A stretch of 64,000 nt of DNA, taken from Mesotaenium endlicherianum (taxonomy: Eukaryota; Streptophyta; Zygnematophyceae; Zygnematales; Mesotaeniaceae). Of this stretch, positions 38,533 through 50,700 are shown piece by piece; the stretch's first letter is position 1, and each line of letters begins with the position of its first letter. Location of the stretch: positions 343,884 to 407,883 of the forward strand of contig WELA01010281.1 in assembly GCA_009602735.1 (NCBI GenBank), read 5' to 3'. The notes under the pieces were generated by a model that saw nothing but the letters and a program-made list of their open reading frames with translations, did not search any database and had not been told where the DNA came from. The position numbers were made by a program, and so were the translations under genes.

Positions 38533-41500
38533 ATGAAAAAATCAAATAATTGCCAAAAAAGGAGGATACCTCAAATCCGCCTACCTCCCTACCTATCTGG
38601 GTACATTTTGGCCCCCACAACCATTTGGAAGGTCTTATTTAATCTCATAGTTGTAGGCACCATGTCCCTCCCTACATCTGCAGCCCAAAAAGCCCCCACA
38701 AAAAGACATGATCAGCCAAAATTTATTCAAACTAGAGTACAAAATAACAGCCAGCAAGTGAGAGGCACTGGTGGTAGATTTGTCAAGTGAAAGGCCCCTA
38801 TCAGTGAGCCGGGTTAATAGGCAGTTAGCTGCTGCTAAAGAGCGCTTACAGAAGCAAAGAGAAGGGACTGCTAGACTGCAGAGTTGACATGCTGAGAAGC
38901 ATGCTCAGGCTGAGCGTTACTTGAAATCGCTTAAGATAGAAAATTGCCAGACTGAAGAGAAGCAATCAATACCTTAGGAGTGAGAGGCTAATTGTTGCTG
39001 TTGCTTTCCCATCTGCAATCATTCGACGCAGAACAGGGGGGACGCGTGCCAGGACATGGTTAATAATGGGTGATAATGTGTCAAGTTTTGTGAGAGGTAG
39101 ATTTGGAGATGATGATAGTGCAGCTATAGCGATAGCAAACTTTTTGAACAGGCCAGAAAACAAAATATTGCTTGCAAGGTGACAACTGAGTTGGACCTTA
39201 AGCATACAATACAAGAAGTTACACTGAAGGAGATAGAACAACAATGGGAAGCAAAGCTTGGCTTTGCTTGCCAATACAGGCTGGCCTGTCGAACGAGAAG
39301 TATCAACTCCTACTCAATCTGCTTTCTAAGGCATACTTACTCTCAGGAAACATGTCTGTGGGAGCCCAAGGTGATAGGTGATGAACTCACACTACGCTTC
39401 CCAAAGCTGCCGTCTATAAGAAGAGTCAAGGCACTGGCAACAGAAATGTATGCTGTTGTGAATCCCATACAAGAAGCGGGAGGAATGCAAGTGTCTGTAG
39501 GACTGAAAGAGACGCTTAGGGATTGGGTGAGAGGTTAAAAGTAAAGATATATCTCCAAGTGGGGGTACTCAGGATGCAAATACTCGGAGACGCGTCTCAA
39601 TGGTATAGAGGGGTAAACCAAACAACCATGGCATGTAAGGTTGTGACCAAGGACAACAAAGCAATGGCCAATTTTGCGAGGAATAATCACAGCATGTTGG
39701 TATTTGAAGGCAACGATAGCTACACTAGCATCATAGAGAATGCAGTCAGGTTGAAGGCAGAGTGCAAGAAGGTGAAAGATCAAGGGGGACTAACAGCGGG
39801 CGGGCAAACATACCCAGTTAAGTTCTTTCAGGGTGGGGACTACAAGTTCAACAATGGATTGTATGGGTTGTGTGGTGCCACTTCAACATACCCATGCTTG
39901 TGGTGTCAAATCACCACTGAGGAAATAAAGCACAAGGGCAAGGTTGGCAATTCGCACGTTGGTTGGAATGCACGATGCTGCACACTGTCTCGCGTCCTTT
40001 CCTCACACCTGTGCCAATTGCAACAAACACTTTGAGAATGAGTCAAAGGTTGAAGCTGACAAGATAAAGATGACACGTGGCATGCCTTTGAAAGAGAGCC
40101 AGACAGCTAGGCTAGCATATCAGATCACACATAGGGGCCAAAGACACAAGGCGCCCCCGTACTTTGACATTCCGCCCGAGGACTGTGTGCCTTGCGTACT
40201 ACATCTACTTTTGAGGGTAACATTGACCTTGTTTGAAAGGACACTTCATGCACATGTCATGAATTATTGAGTCGAAGTCGTTGCACGTATCCAAGCTACA
40301 AGCGTGTGAGCGATCAACCTCGAACGGGCACTTGCCTCTTTGCATTTGTGTGATTTAGTTTATTAAGTTGCTATGCTTGCATGCCTAGGGGATAGATGCC
40401 ACGTGACAAGTCAACACTTGTCACGTGCGCCAGACCTACTAGACGCACCAGAGGTACGGGCCGAATACCCGTCCAAAACTGGACGGTGGCACTTGACTTT
40501 GTATTCATAGCCACTACAGGCCGCAGGGACCTAAGCGACAGCCCGAAGCAAAGGCAACAAGGGTCGAGGGGGCCACGTGGAGCCATCAGAAGGTGGCGGG
40601 CTTCTGCGCTTGGCCCAGGCTCACCCGGCAGCCAGCCCGAGCACTTAATTGTGCTCGGCGCCAAGCGACGGGTGCCACCGAGGCCACGTGGCGCAACCGG
40701 AAGGTGGCGGGCACCTTCAAGTGGCCCAGGGGCACTTAAATGCCCGTCACTCGGGCCTAGGCACTCCTAAGTGCCCGACACCCAAGTGGCGAGGCCACCA
40801 AGGGCACCTTGGGCCACCGACCGACAGCTGCAGCCCGTCGGTTGGCCCATGCGCACCCGACCAAGATGTGCTCAGGCGACAGGAACCGTCACAGCCTGCA
40901 GGAGTACCACAGCTTAGCTGGCAACCGTCCGATTGCACAAACATAAGTGTGCAAGTTTGTCTTACAAGCTTAGCATGCGCTAAGTGAGCTCGACCTATCA
41001 CAAGCATTTAGCATATTCTAGCATCTCGCCTTTGATTGGATTGAGTAGTAACTAGCCTATTGGAGCGCTAGCACGATAGGTATATGTGTGTGTATGCAAA
41101 GGTAGGTCTTAGATGAAGAATACATGCATTGAATCCGCGCCTAACCCGCCGGGTTTCCAGGAGTATAAGTACTAGAGATGTCCCTAAAGAGACATCTTTT
41201 TAGAAGTCCTCATTATGCCAGTTGTAAGTCACAGAGATTATCAGTAAAGCTTACACTTTTATCTCTTGTGTTTTCAGGACCACTTAGTCTCTCTCTTGTT
41301 AAGAGCAAGCCTTGCTGGCTTCCAATCACTAGAAGAACTTCACAAGTGGTGAGCAAAGTCACAGCTTATACCCCCTGCCATAGGACTACTCTTGAAGATC
41401 ATGATGTGCTTCCAGTGATCTTTTGGGCCAGACTTCATTAGTTGTATTCCTACCAGATTACAGTCTTGAGGTGCTCACTCTGGAGAGTACACACTCCTTA

Positions 41501-42345
41501 AAACACTCTCCTTGAAACATCCAACACTTGCCTCCCTTTTTGGCTATAAAGCCCCATGTATTGTAGACTTCATTGCAACAAAGCCTGCTTGCTTATTATG
41601 CATTGCTTGTATCGATAGTACGCACCCGACCTCCTAGCGCACGACACACATCTTTATGGAGGTGAAGAGAAAGAGTTAAAATTTTTAAGCATCTTGAAGA
41701 AAGAAGCTCTTTGCAATAAAGTGACATTGGACCAGGTGAAGGCCTTGAAGAAAACTGAAGCTAAAGGAAGAGCAGGGAAGCCCACCTTCATTGGAAGAAA
41801 GTGTCGGGGGCTGATTGAGCAGGCAGAGAAGCTTGCGAACTGTGTCTTTTTATTCCCAAAAGATTCTTCAAAGAAGGCGAGAGTGATACAAGCATGGGCA
41901 AGTTTTAGCCAGTTTATGGTGAAGCTCACTGATGCTCTACCTACAGACATGCAATCTGACAGACATGCAATCTGACAGGGATAAGAAGGCAGCAGAGGTG
42001 GAGGCTCAAGCGAGAGACTTTGAGGATAAATTTGTAGCAACATATACTTCAGATATGATCACCAAATACATGCATATCATGAAGTGCCACATCCCTGCAA
42101 TGATAAGAAGGCACGGAGATCTAGACCAGTTAAGCGGTGAGGGGGTGGAGGCTCTACATGCTTGGCGGAAGTCTGCCAACACAAACAATAGGCTAGGAGG
42201 TGTAGACAAGCTACGGAGAGCAACGGGAAAGAGTAGAGCAGCTCAGACAGTGCAACGAGAGGTGTGCCAACAGCACGTGTTGGCGATGCTTCCAAATTCT
42301 AGGAAAGAGAGAGAAAGGCAGAAGCAGAGTAGTGGCCAAATATAA
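38533..42345 (+). mobile_element. Decayed transposase-like unit of unclassified DNA transposon, split by a solo LTR
   Basis: A series of plus-strand open frames (38533-38790, 39179-39538, 39523-40035, 39944-40270, 41694-41975, 41932-42345) with a solo LTR at 40255-41646 in the middle. Distinctive blocks: RGTGGRFVK; FFQGGDYKFNNGLYGLCGA then YPCLWC; PPYFDIPPEDCVPCVLHLLLR; FVATYTSDMITKYMHIMKCH then IPAMIRRHGDLDQLSGEGVE. From memory, similarly arranged proteins (GD-K, CLWC, a VLHL-LR block) occur as uncharacterised multi-copy proteins in sponges and cnidarians. The Asp in GGDYK and the CxxC suggest a DDE-type transposase, which is inference. It is broken at several places. No terminal inverted repeats were found. 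The cassette on the other strand ends 25 bases beyond it. Confidence 0.6.
40255..41646 (+). mobile_element. Solo LTR of an LTR retrotransposon, 1,392 bp
   Basis: Begins TGTC and ends GACA, the inverted termini typical of long terminal repeats, and is flanked by the same four bases CACA at 40251-40254 and 41647-41650. A TATA-like GCTATAAAGCCCC lies about 100 bases before the end, as expected of an LTR promoter. No internal region and no second LTR are seen, so it is a solo LTR left by recombination. It sits inside the transposase-like unit and is therefore younger. Copia or gypsy cannot be decided. Confidence 0.75.
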
Positions 42346-42369
42346 TATTATACAGCATGACTAGCATAC

Positions 42370-43500
42370 TCATGGGTGAAATGCATGTGGGATGCAAGTG
42401 TGTAAGTAGCTAACCTCAGCCTTTATAGAAGGCTCATTCACATGCCTCAAAGCATGACCTCCGTCGCATGCTCTTGACATGTTTATGCCTTGTGCATAAC
42501 CACTCAATATATTTTCCTTTCCGTCAGCAACTTGCATCTTCAAATTTGCAGGCAATTGCACATGTGCATGAACCACTTGTTTTGCCTTCAACTTGGCTCT
42601 TGCCTCTAACATAATTCTACGACCTTCCTTATTAGCAATTTGTGTTGCTGTCAAAACTCTATGAATGGAAATCAGAGGCTCATTACTTCTCGCCATAGCC
42701 TCACCAAGAGCTTGGATGGACCTGGCTCGAGCAACCTCTATTGCACGAGTTGCCTCTCGTGCGGGTCTCTGCGTATGCTCTCTCTCAACTTTCTTTGTAG
42801 CAACTCTAGCTCTCATTTACCATGTTTGAACCAGCCAATCTTGCCAACCTTCCAACTTCTAACATAGCTTCCTCAACTTCTACCCCTCCCTGCAGAATTT
42901 TTAAATGGTAATTAGCCATCCTAAATTGAATATGGTTGTGACACTAGATAGTGTGATGAGCTCTCCACTTTTCTCTGTCAAAATTTTGATCAGGTGCCAT
43001 GATTACATGACCAACTTGATTAAGAACTGCAAATGAGAACTTAAAGGACAAACCCACCTCCCCTGTAACACTCTTAGCCCGGTTTAGATAAAAAGGAGGA
43101 ATAATTGCCACTATTTCTCCGGACTTAGGCATTAATTTAGCTGCTCTCCATCCGGATCCTAGTGACACATCTTGAAAGCATAATAACTTGTTTAGCTCTT
43201 CTTCTTTCGAGCACACTCTCCTTATACAAGTACTATGAGATGGTGTGTTTTTGCCAATGTGATGTGCAACTTCTTTACCTACATGGCCAAATAGAGCTTC
43301 ATAAAGAGACTGGCACATTATTGTCATGTATTCTAACGTCGGCCTGTGAGGTTGAGTCTAACCTCTTAAAGAGTCTCCCTTTTGTAATTAAGAAGCCAAT
43401 GGGGTCAACTTCCACAAGGATAGGGAATACATGCTCACATTGGTAACAATGTTGAGCACCAGCACGTTTGGGACAAGCACATTGGGAGCAGGTTCAAGAT
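42370..43500 (-). pseudogene. Two-ORF cassette, copy 1 (decayed)
   Basis: Minus-strand relative of the pair at 59196-60338. The upstream part (down to 42944) has an N-terminal CSQCACPKRAGAQHCYQCEH, a CxxC...CxxC zinc-ribbon-like motif, then VEVDPIGFLI, LFGHVGKEVAHHIGK, AAKLMPKSGEIVAIIPPFYL, LSFKFSFAVLN and GHVIMAPDQNFDREKW. The downstream part (to 42370) matches the coiled-coil protein of copy 2: MANYHLKILQGGVEVEEAML and EARAKLKAKQ. This copy is broken. It converges on the transposase-like unit. An hAT element inserted about 450 bases upstream. Function unknown. Confidence 0.7.
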
Positions 43501-44688
43501 TTTAAGTCCCCCATAGACCTCTAATTAAGGCACTCAACAGAGTGTGAGAAGGACATTCAGCACTGGATGCAAGTGCCCAAACCCTAGCCGCCAAACAATT
43601 TTAGGCCTTTCTATGCTTTGCCCACCTGTATACCAAGTTTTGGGCGAAATTATAAGGAGGTGCGCTTTCTAAGTGAACTTGCGCAACATCTTCCACTCTC
43701 CTCCTTACTCATCGCCTCCTGGACCCGCTCCCACACAATTACACATTGCAAGCATGTTACAATTGCGAACAAGGAATCATGCGAACCAACTAAGCAAAAG
43801 TCATACACGGATCCATAGAATCAAATAATAAGAAGTTTACTTACAATTTGAATAACTTGTGGGGCACGCCATGGCAGCATAGTACTTGATAATAGATTAT
43901 CTGAATTGCTTTGCTAGCAAAACGGTGAACTTCAAGTGCTGATAACTTCTTCCAGAGTTACGCCATACGCTTGTGCGCTTAGATCAGCTAAAACGCTAGT
44001 CCGCTTAGACCGTTACATGTAAAATTGTGCCAAGTCTGCTTAGTATGCCTAGTACGCCAAAGACGTTTCTTGTCGGTCGCACGTGTAAGAGGAAAACGTC
44101 GTGGTTCTTACTTTTTTTTCGTTTAAATGGTACTTTTTTAATTGCCTTGGGTTATTTTTGCGGTTGCCCAGTCTTAGTACGCCTAGTACGCTATGTGCGC
44201 TTTGTTCGCTACGCTTTGACAAACAAGTTTTATTGAAGACCTTTGGCATTAATATTTCCATAATTGTACACGACCCTTCATTTGAATCAACACATACTTG
44301 TAGTTGATATAATTTTTCCTCTAATAAGTATGCGATAACAATGTGTTGCATTGGTTGTTTTATTGTGACATGTGTATGATTGGTCGCAAATGATTTTCTA
44401 AGGAAAAACTTCATGATGAATTAATTTAATGAGAGTGATGTCAAATGTTTTCACTTCACAATGACACTTACATATTTACGAATTACAGCAACAAATAAAC
44501 ACATAATGCCCCACTGTTCTCTCATCTTATGTCGCTAAGTCTATACCATGTACATCAATTACACATCATGCACACATCATGCAACATTATATGATAGTGC
44601 ACCGATGATTGAATTCAAATGTGTTTCCTCATCTTCACATTAAGTACATCCTAGCTCTACTATGTACAAGCTCATTTGAACACCACAT

Positions 44689-47600
44689 CTAGTAATTCAT
44701 TAATCTAGCTCTTCTTATTCCCGGTGCTGCAACAATAGGAAGCTCGACCATCTCCTCTTCCTCCACCTCTTCATCATCCTCCAACTCACTCAACATCACA
44801 TCCACGTTAGGACCCTCCTCCAATGGGAACTCCGCTTCAACAACCCATGGAGTTGCACCGACACTTAGCCCAAAGAAGTCCACACTCTTTTCCTGAAGTC
44901 TGAACATGGAATGCACATACACTAACCTCTTTGCCCTACTAGCAAGCAACCTATTCCGAAGTGGACTATGAACAAACCCGCACTCAGACCAATTTCTCTC
45001 ACATGCAGCTGCTGAACTAGGTTGCGACAAAATCCTCAGAGAAAGGAGCTGAAGATTAGGGCATGGGCTTCCATATGTTTCCCACCATACGTGAGCAGGC
45101 ATTATGGTCTTGTTTGCTTTCACAACTTCATCGCCAAATTGCTCACCACTTTGATGGTAGAGCGCCAACTCTTGATCCACCAACGCTCGATCCGCCACAC
45201 CTCCTCCGACAAGGGTATCCCGCACATCGCACCAGTTGGTGAGTAGACACTTGTTAGCGGTCCAAGACTCATGGTCCTGAAACTCGGGGTCCAGATAGTA
45301 GCCTGCAGTGAAACAAATTCAAAAGCAAGTCAGTAAGCAAGCAAGCAAGAGGGCTGCAGCAGGGAATAACAAGGCCAATTGTAGGGCAAAAAAATAGAGC
45401 TGCAGCAACGGAGAAATGCAGCAGAAGCAGAGCAAAAAAATGGAGCAGCAGCAGGGCAAAAATAAAGCACCACAAAGAAAAATTGAACCAGTACGCCAAG
45501 TAAAATGGGGCAGCAACAGGGCACAAAGAGAGCAACAGGGAAGAAAAAGGGGGCAATAGCAGGGCACAAAGAGAGCAACAGGGCAGGAAAAGGGGGCAAT
45601 AGCAGGGCACAGAGAGAGGGCACCAGCGGAGCAGAAAAAGAAAGCAGCAGGGCAAACAAAGGGGAGAGCGGCAGGGCAAGAAAAAGGCTGGAAGCCGGGC
45701 AGACAAAGGGAAGAGCAGCAAGCCAGAAAAAGGGGAGAGCAGAAGGGCAATAAAGGGGCAGCAGCGGAGCAAAATAACGGCCAGAAGCAGGGAAAAATAA
45801 GGGGCAGGAGCAGGGCAAAGAAAGGGAGGAGTAGGCCAAAAAAAAGGGGATAGCATGAGGCCACAAAATGGGTAGAAGGAGGGCAAAAAAAGAGCCGGGA
45901 GGATGGCAAATAAAGGGCCAGGAGCAGGGGCCAGCAGCTGGGCCAAAAAAGAGGAGGCAGGACCTCAAAACAAGGGCAGGGAGAAGGGCAAACAAAGGGC
46001 CAGGAGCAGGGCAGAAAAAGGGGAGCAGGCCAAAATGAAGGGAGAGCAGCAGGGCACAAAAAGGGCCAGCAGCAGGGGCCAGCAGTAGGGCAAAAAAGGG
46101 GAGAGGAAACCAGAAAAAGGGGAGACAAGGGGCCAGCAGCAGGGCAAAAGAAGGCCCAGCAGCAGGGGCCAGCAGCAGGGCAGAAGAAGGGGAGAGCAGG
46201 CCAAAAAAAGGGGAGAGCAAGAGCTCAAAAAAAGGGTCGGGAGAGGGACAAAAACAGGGCCAAGAGGAGGGCAGAACAAGGGAAGAGCAACAGGCTAGAA
46301 AAAGGAGCAGCAACAGGGCAAAAGAAAGAGAGCAACAGCAGGGCAGAAACAGAGCAGCAGGAAAGCAAAAAAAGGGGAGAGCAATAGGGCAGAAAAAAGG
46401 ACAGTGGCGGGCCAAAAGAAAGGAATAGCAGCAGGCCAAAAAAAGCAAGAAGCAGCAGAGCAGAAAGAGAGGGCAACAGCAGGGCAATATGCGAGCACCA
46501 GCAGGGCAAAAAAAGGGCATCAGCAGGCCAAAACAAAGGGGCAGCAGCAGGCAAAAAAAAGTGCAGCAGCAGGCCAATAAAAGGGGGCAGTAGCAAGCCA
46601 AAGAAAAGGCGGCAGCAGGGCAAAAAAAAGAATCCAAGCAACGCATAAAAATTGCAGCAGGAGGGAGAAATACAGCAGCAGGAAATAACAATAACGATAG
46701 CAAGAAATACAATGCAACATTACCAGAAAAGCAAGAGAGCAACAATAGGTGAGTTGCAGAGAAATACACACTTGCCTGCAGAATGTAGCGGGCTGTGAAG
46801 TTGCTCCCAGCGAGCGGCCACGTCTTTCTTAGCTTGGGATCTTTGTTGAGCCCTGAGCCCTAGAACCTCGTTCATATGCTTTGTAATGGCACACATGCGA
46901 TCCCAAATCTTCCCAAGAGAAGGTTGCGGAGAGTCAACAAGCCGAAGGAGGACCACTACTGGCTCACAAACAGCTACCCATACCTTCACTCGCTCCCAAA
47001 CCTGGTCGTCGCGAACTAGGTCCCTGATCTTTGTAGCCTCACTTACACAACTGTTCTTTGCTGCCCACTTAAGCCACCTACTGTCAGACACCATAGCTTG
47101 CAAGGTAACTCTTACAGCGATGAGTCTTTGCAAGCAAAGAAAATTACTAGCAAACATCGTTGGTCCTGGCTTCAACAACTCTAACCTATTCTTAAGCCTT
47201 GCCCCATGCTCACGGTAAAGAGCGTGAGGCATGTGGTGGTTTGCCACAAATTGCACCAGCGATTTGAACCTCTCGATAATATTCTCTAGCTCTGAAATCT
47301 TTCCTAGATCTTTTAGCAGCAAGTCTAAAATGTGGGCAGCACAAGGCGTGCATTATATGTGCGGGTACTTCTCAATAACCACACTACAACCAGCTACAAT
47401 GTTGGCTGCCGAATCAGTGCAAAGTTGTACAACATGCTCAGACCCTACCTTCTCCACGGCTTCAAGCAAGTGCTTGCCAATGTAGTCACCCGTCTTCCTA
47501 GCTCCCTCAGTGTTAATAGCATCCACAAACATCTCAACGCCTGCTGTAACCATAAGCACGTTCAGAAGAGGATGTCCACATGGATCTGTCTACCCATCTG

Positions 47601-48348
47601 CTACAATGCTACAACCCGTCATGGGTAGCCCCTTTTTCTGACTCTGCTCCCAAGCTTCTATCCTCGACATCTCTTTGTCTAGCAGGCTACTTCCCAAAGG
47701 CTTATCTTTGAGAGGGACAAAAACTACGCCCGTTTGCTGAGTGTACTTACTTACTGCAACCAACATGTCACTGAAAACCTTGCTACGGGCAATATTGAAT
47801 GCTAAACCAGTACCGTAGAAGAAGCGAGCAACAATCTCATGAACCGCATCAGCATTCAACCTTTGAAAGATCTCACTAAGAGAAGTCTGTCCCGTTTCCC
47901 TCTCAAGAGAAGATTCCCCAGCACTTGCAGGTGCAACAAGTTCTAAGCTAGTACCGGAAGAAATCCTACCCAACCCGCAACTCCATGCAGCAGCCATGGC
48001 ACTCTTAGTACGTCTCTTTCCCAAGAGCGTGCCCAACGTATCATTCTCACGCCTAATCATGAGAGCCACAACATCAGCAGGAACCTTCCCACACTGTCCA
48101 ATATCCTTAAGTCCTCCGGTAAGATGCCCACGAATCCTGGTCACACCAGCAGAAAAGATTCTATCGCACTAGTTGCACTTCACCTTTGGATGTGCATTCT
48201 TATGCACAGCGGCTGCAACAATGGACACATGGCCCCATTCAACCGCAGAACTTGTAGCGCGCAGAGGGGGTAGACTGGCTGTTAAATTTCTAGTAGACGC
48301 TCTCATTGCAACAAGCGTTGATCCGGACGAAGTGTAAGGCTGAGACAT
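44689..48348 (-). pseudogene. hAT transposase (BED finger, DUF659-like, hAT dimerisation domain), three internal stops
   Basis: Exon 1 48348-46776 and exon 2 45302-44689 join in frame through a GC-AG intron (donor CAG then GCAAGT). Order: start MSQPYTSSGS; BED-type finger around VEWGHVS, HPKVKCN, CDRIFSAGVTRIRGHL; catalytic part with VARFFYGTGLAFNIARSKVF, SLLDKEMSRIEAWE, TGCSIVADG, VVQLCTDSAANIVAGCSVVI, CTPCAAHILDLLLKDL and SDSRWLKWAAK; after the intron YYLDPEFQD, then QPSSAAACERNWS, the hAT dimerisation motif. No frameshift is seen. Stops: TAG between KCN and CDR in the finger (near 48170), TAG replacing the Trp of DGWTD (near 47592), and TAA before CTPCAAH (near 47354). All fit single transitions. 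The protein cannot be made whole under the standard code. Confidence 0.9.
45330..46760. repeat. Purine-rich minisatellite filling the hAT transposase intron
   Basis: About 1.4 kb of variants of GCAGCAGGGCAAAAAAAGGG and GGGGAGAGCAGCAGGGC on the plus strand, almost free of T. The intron (45303-46775) is essentially only this repeat. Because the unit lacks stops in one frame, the minus strand has a 479-codon Leu/Pro/Cys/Phe-rich open frame (45330-46769), which is an artefact. Long purine-pyrimidine mirror tracts can form triplex DNA. Confidence 0.92.
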
Positions 48349-48484
48349 GATGCGTGTGAAATCTGCCATAAACAGGAAGAATAAGGAGACAATAAAGACT
48401 AAGAAAATTAAGAGCACTCGAACTTAAACAAGAGCAAGCATTAAGCAAGCATTAAGCAAGCATTAAGCCAGCATTAAGCCAACC

Positions 48485-48765
48485 CGACTCAACTAAAGCA
48501 AGAAAAATGCGGGCGGCTGCAGCAATGCAGCAGCCAGCCCGCCTTGACCAAAGCAAGCAAGGGCAGCGGACAGCCTCAGCGGAAGCAAGAAAGGGGCGGA
48601 CGGCAGCAATGCAGCAGCCAGCTTCCCTTGAGTAAAGCAAGAAAGGGGCGCGCGGCTGCAGCACTGCTGCAGCCAGCCGGTCTCGATCAGAGCAAGCAAG
48701 GAACGGACGGCTGCAGAGCTGCTGTAGCCAGCCCGTCCCGACCACAGGAAACGAGCAAGCAGCTG
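48485..48765. repeat. Tandem repeat, about 55-60 bp, four to five copies
   Basis: Units contain CGGCTGCAGCA...GCAGCCAGCC followed by TTGACCAAAGCAAGCAA or a variant. Each unit holds a small GCTGCAGC palindrome. Inside the hAT element, upstream of its transposase. Confidence 0.75.
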
Positions 48766-48779
48766 CAGCATGATGCAGC

Positions 48780-49085
48780 ATGATAAAAAAACAGGGGGCA
48801 CCACACACACCAGACAGCAGCAAGTCGCAAATGAGCAAAAGTAAAGCGCAAGCGGTGCACGACAAAAATGCACAAAGGCAAAAAAAAAGAAACAGGGGCC
48901 AACACACACGCCAGACAGGGACAGCAGCAGGTTGCAAATAAGCGCAAGCGGTGCACGACAGGAACGCACAGCACCAAACTTAAATACCTAGGTGTCACCA
49001 CACACACGACAGACAGGGACAGCAAGCTCGCAAATGAACAAAAGTAGAGCAAGGGGTGCGTGACTGGAACACATAGCAGCAGGGA
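48780..49085. repeat. Tandem repeat, about 105-115 bp, three copies
   Basis: Each unit has CACACACNCCAGACAG or a close form, then GCAAATGAGCAAAAGTA-like and GCGGTGCACGACA-like blocks. Inside the hAT element. Confidence 0.7.
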
Positions 49086-49149
49086 TTCACAGACAGGGGC
49101 CAGCAATTAATAATTGACGACACACATAAGCCAATGTCCATTCTAGAAA

Positions 49150-50700
49150 AAGACAAGAGAGACAAACTATAGGCACGGCACCTGATGCGCGGGTTGGAAG
49201 ACAATCTACGTCGATGGGCGCAAGAAGTGAGAATGGACAGAGGGAGGAAAGGGTGATAAGGCACCTCATGCAAGTGATGGAATACGTTCACTTAATAGAC
49301 GCAAGGGGTGCCGAGTCTGCCGACGCAGCTCTTCTGCCGACGCAGCTCTTATTCCAGCCTGCTCACATGATTAAATAGTAACAAAGCTGTAAAACAAGAA
49401 CCAAGCGACTGACAACAAACATCCTCGCGAAAAAGCAAAGGCTACAGCAACGCGTGATGGGGCAGACAAGAGAACATACATGAAGTCGGCGATTGTTGAG
49501 CATCTACACTAACAATTGCACACAAAATCATAGCGTATTAGGAGAGGCAGCCACAGCAACAACATAAGAAAGCTACACGCATGGGCAGCAAGCAGGCCAA
49601 AAACAATAAACAAAGACCCCCCCTCCAAGAGAAAGAGAATGAAAGAGGGAGAATGGAGGGGCTTGGCACCTGATGCGCGTGCTGGAAGACGATCCAACTT
49701 CGCAAGCTGGAACAGGGTCCCCCTTCAATAGGCACAAGGGGTGCAATTTTGCTGACGCAGCTCTTTTGCTGGCCTGCCTCACATAAGATAAAACAGGCAC
49801 AGAGCTTTAAAACAAAGCAATTGGTTGCAGATAACCAACATACTTGACAAAGAGCAAGGGTGCTCTACTTGCAAGCAAGAAACGAGTAACAAGGGAGACA
49901 CAAAAACATTAAATTGGCGACAGTTGACATGTACACTGGCATGTGCCCATGGGCAAGTTTTGAGAGGTAGCCACAGCAACAACAGAATAAGGCGTAGCAG
50001 AAGCAGGCAACAGAACCGCGCGACAGAACCAGGCCTAGCTGATTAGAGAAATTATACGGGCGGCGTGAATTTGAGGACAAACAAAGTATGAGCATTCATG
50101 CGAGAGACAAAAAATGAGGAAGAATGGCAGGGCATGGCACCTGACGCGCAGAGTGAAAGACGGTCTCACTTGAAGTGGCAAGACAGAGCTCTTCCTTCTT
50201 TTGGCTTCGCTTGTGTCACATATTGTTGTAAAAGAAGCAGCTGGTACTAGGTAGCGAGCATCAAACACACAAGAGGTCACGCACACGAGCAACAGCTGCA
50301 GCCTGGCAGCATGTGACGGTAACCAGTCACATAACACTCCTGCAACAGCTGGTCAATAAGAACACATCAATAAGTAGCCGAGAAAGGGAGGGCAGATTTG
50401 GGCAGCCAGATGCAACTATGGACTAACAAAGCAGCATGCACAGGTGGAAGTCAATCAGCAAAAAAACCAAAAACACGTCTTCGAAAGAGAGAGAAAGAAA
50501 GGGGAGGAGGGAGGAAATGGGCACCTGATGCGCACGTGAAGAGACAATCACACGTCGATATGGCTTACCATGCCTGACAAGGACACAGACACAAGGAGAG
50601 GAAAAAGGGAGCCAGCTATAACATGAGCAGGAGGTAGCAAGCACGAACAATATGCACAAGACAAGCCAGCAGCATCATAAGAGACCACACTCATGAAGGC
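49150..50700. repeat. Four diverged direct repeats of about 380-485 bp
   Basis: The landmark GCACCTGATGCGC (or GCACCTGACGCGC) followed by GAAGACNATC-like sequence occurs near 49189, 49670, 50138 and 50520. The first two units also share GGGGTGC...GACGCAGCTCTT and a TAAAACA...AGCNNTAAAACAA block. No coding content recognised. They account for part of the unusual length of the hAT element. Confidence 0.65.

Noticed and set aside
45330-46769. 479-codon open frame on the minus strand, Leu/Pro/Cys/Phe-rich
   Set aside because: It is the stop-free frame of a minisatellite inside the hAT transposase intron. Codon content follows the repeat unit and there is no domain.
48780-50700. Regular repeats as a CRISPR-like array
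   Set aside because: Units are diverged, of different lengths and inside a eukaryotic transposon; there are no unique spacers of constant size and no cas genes.
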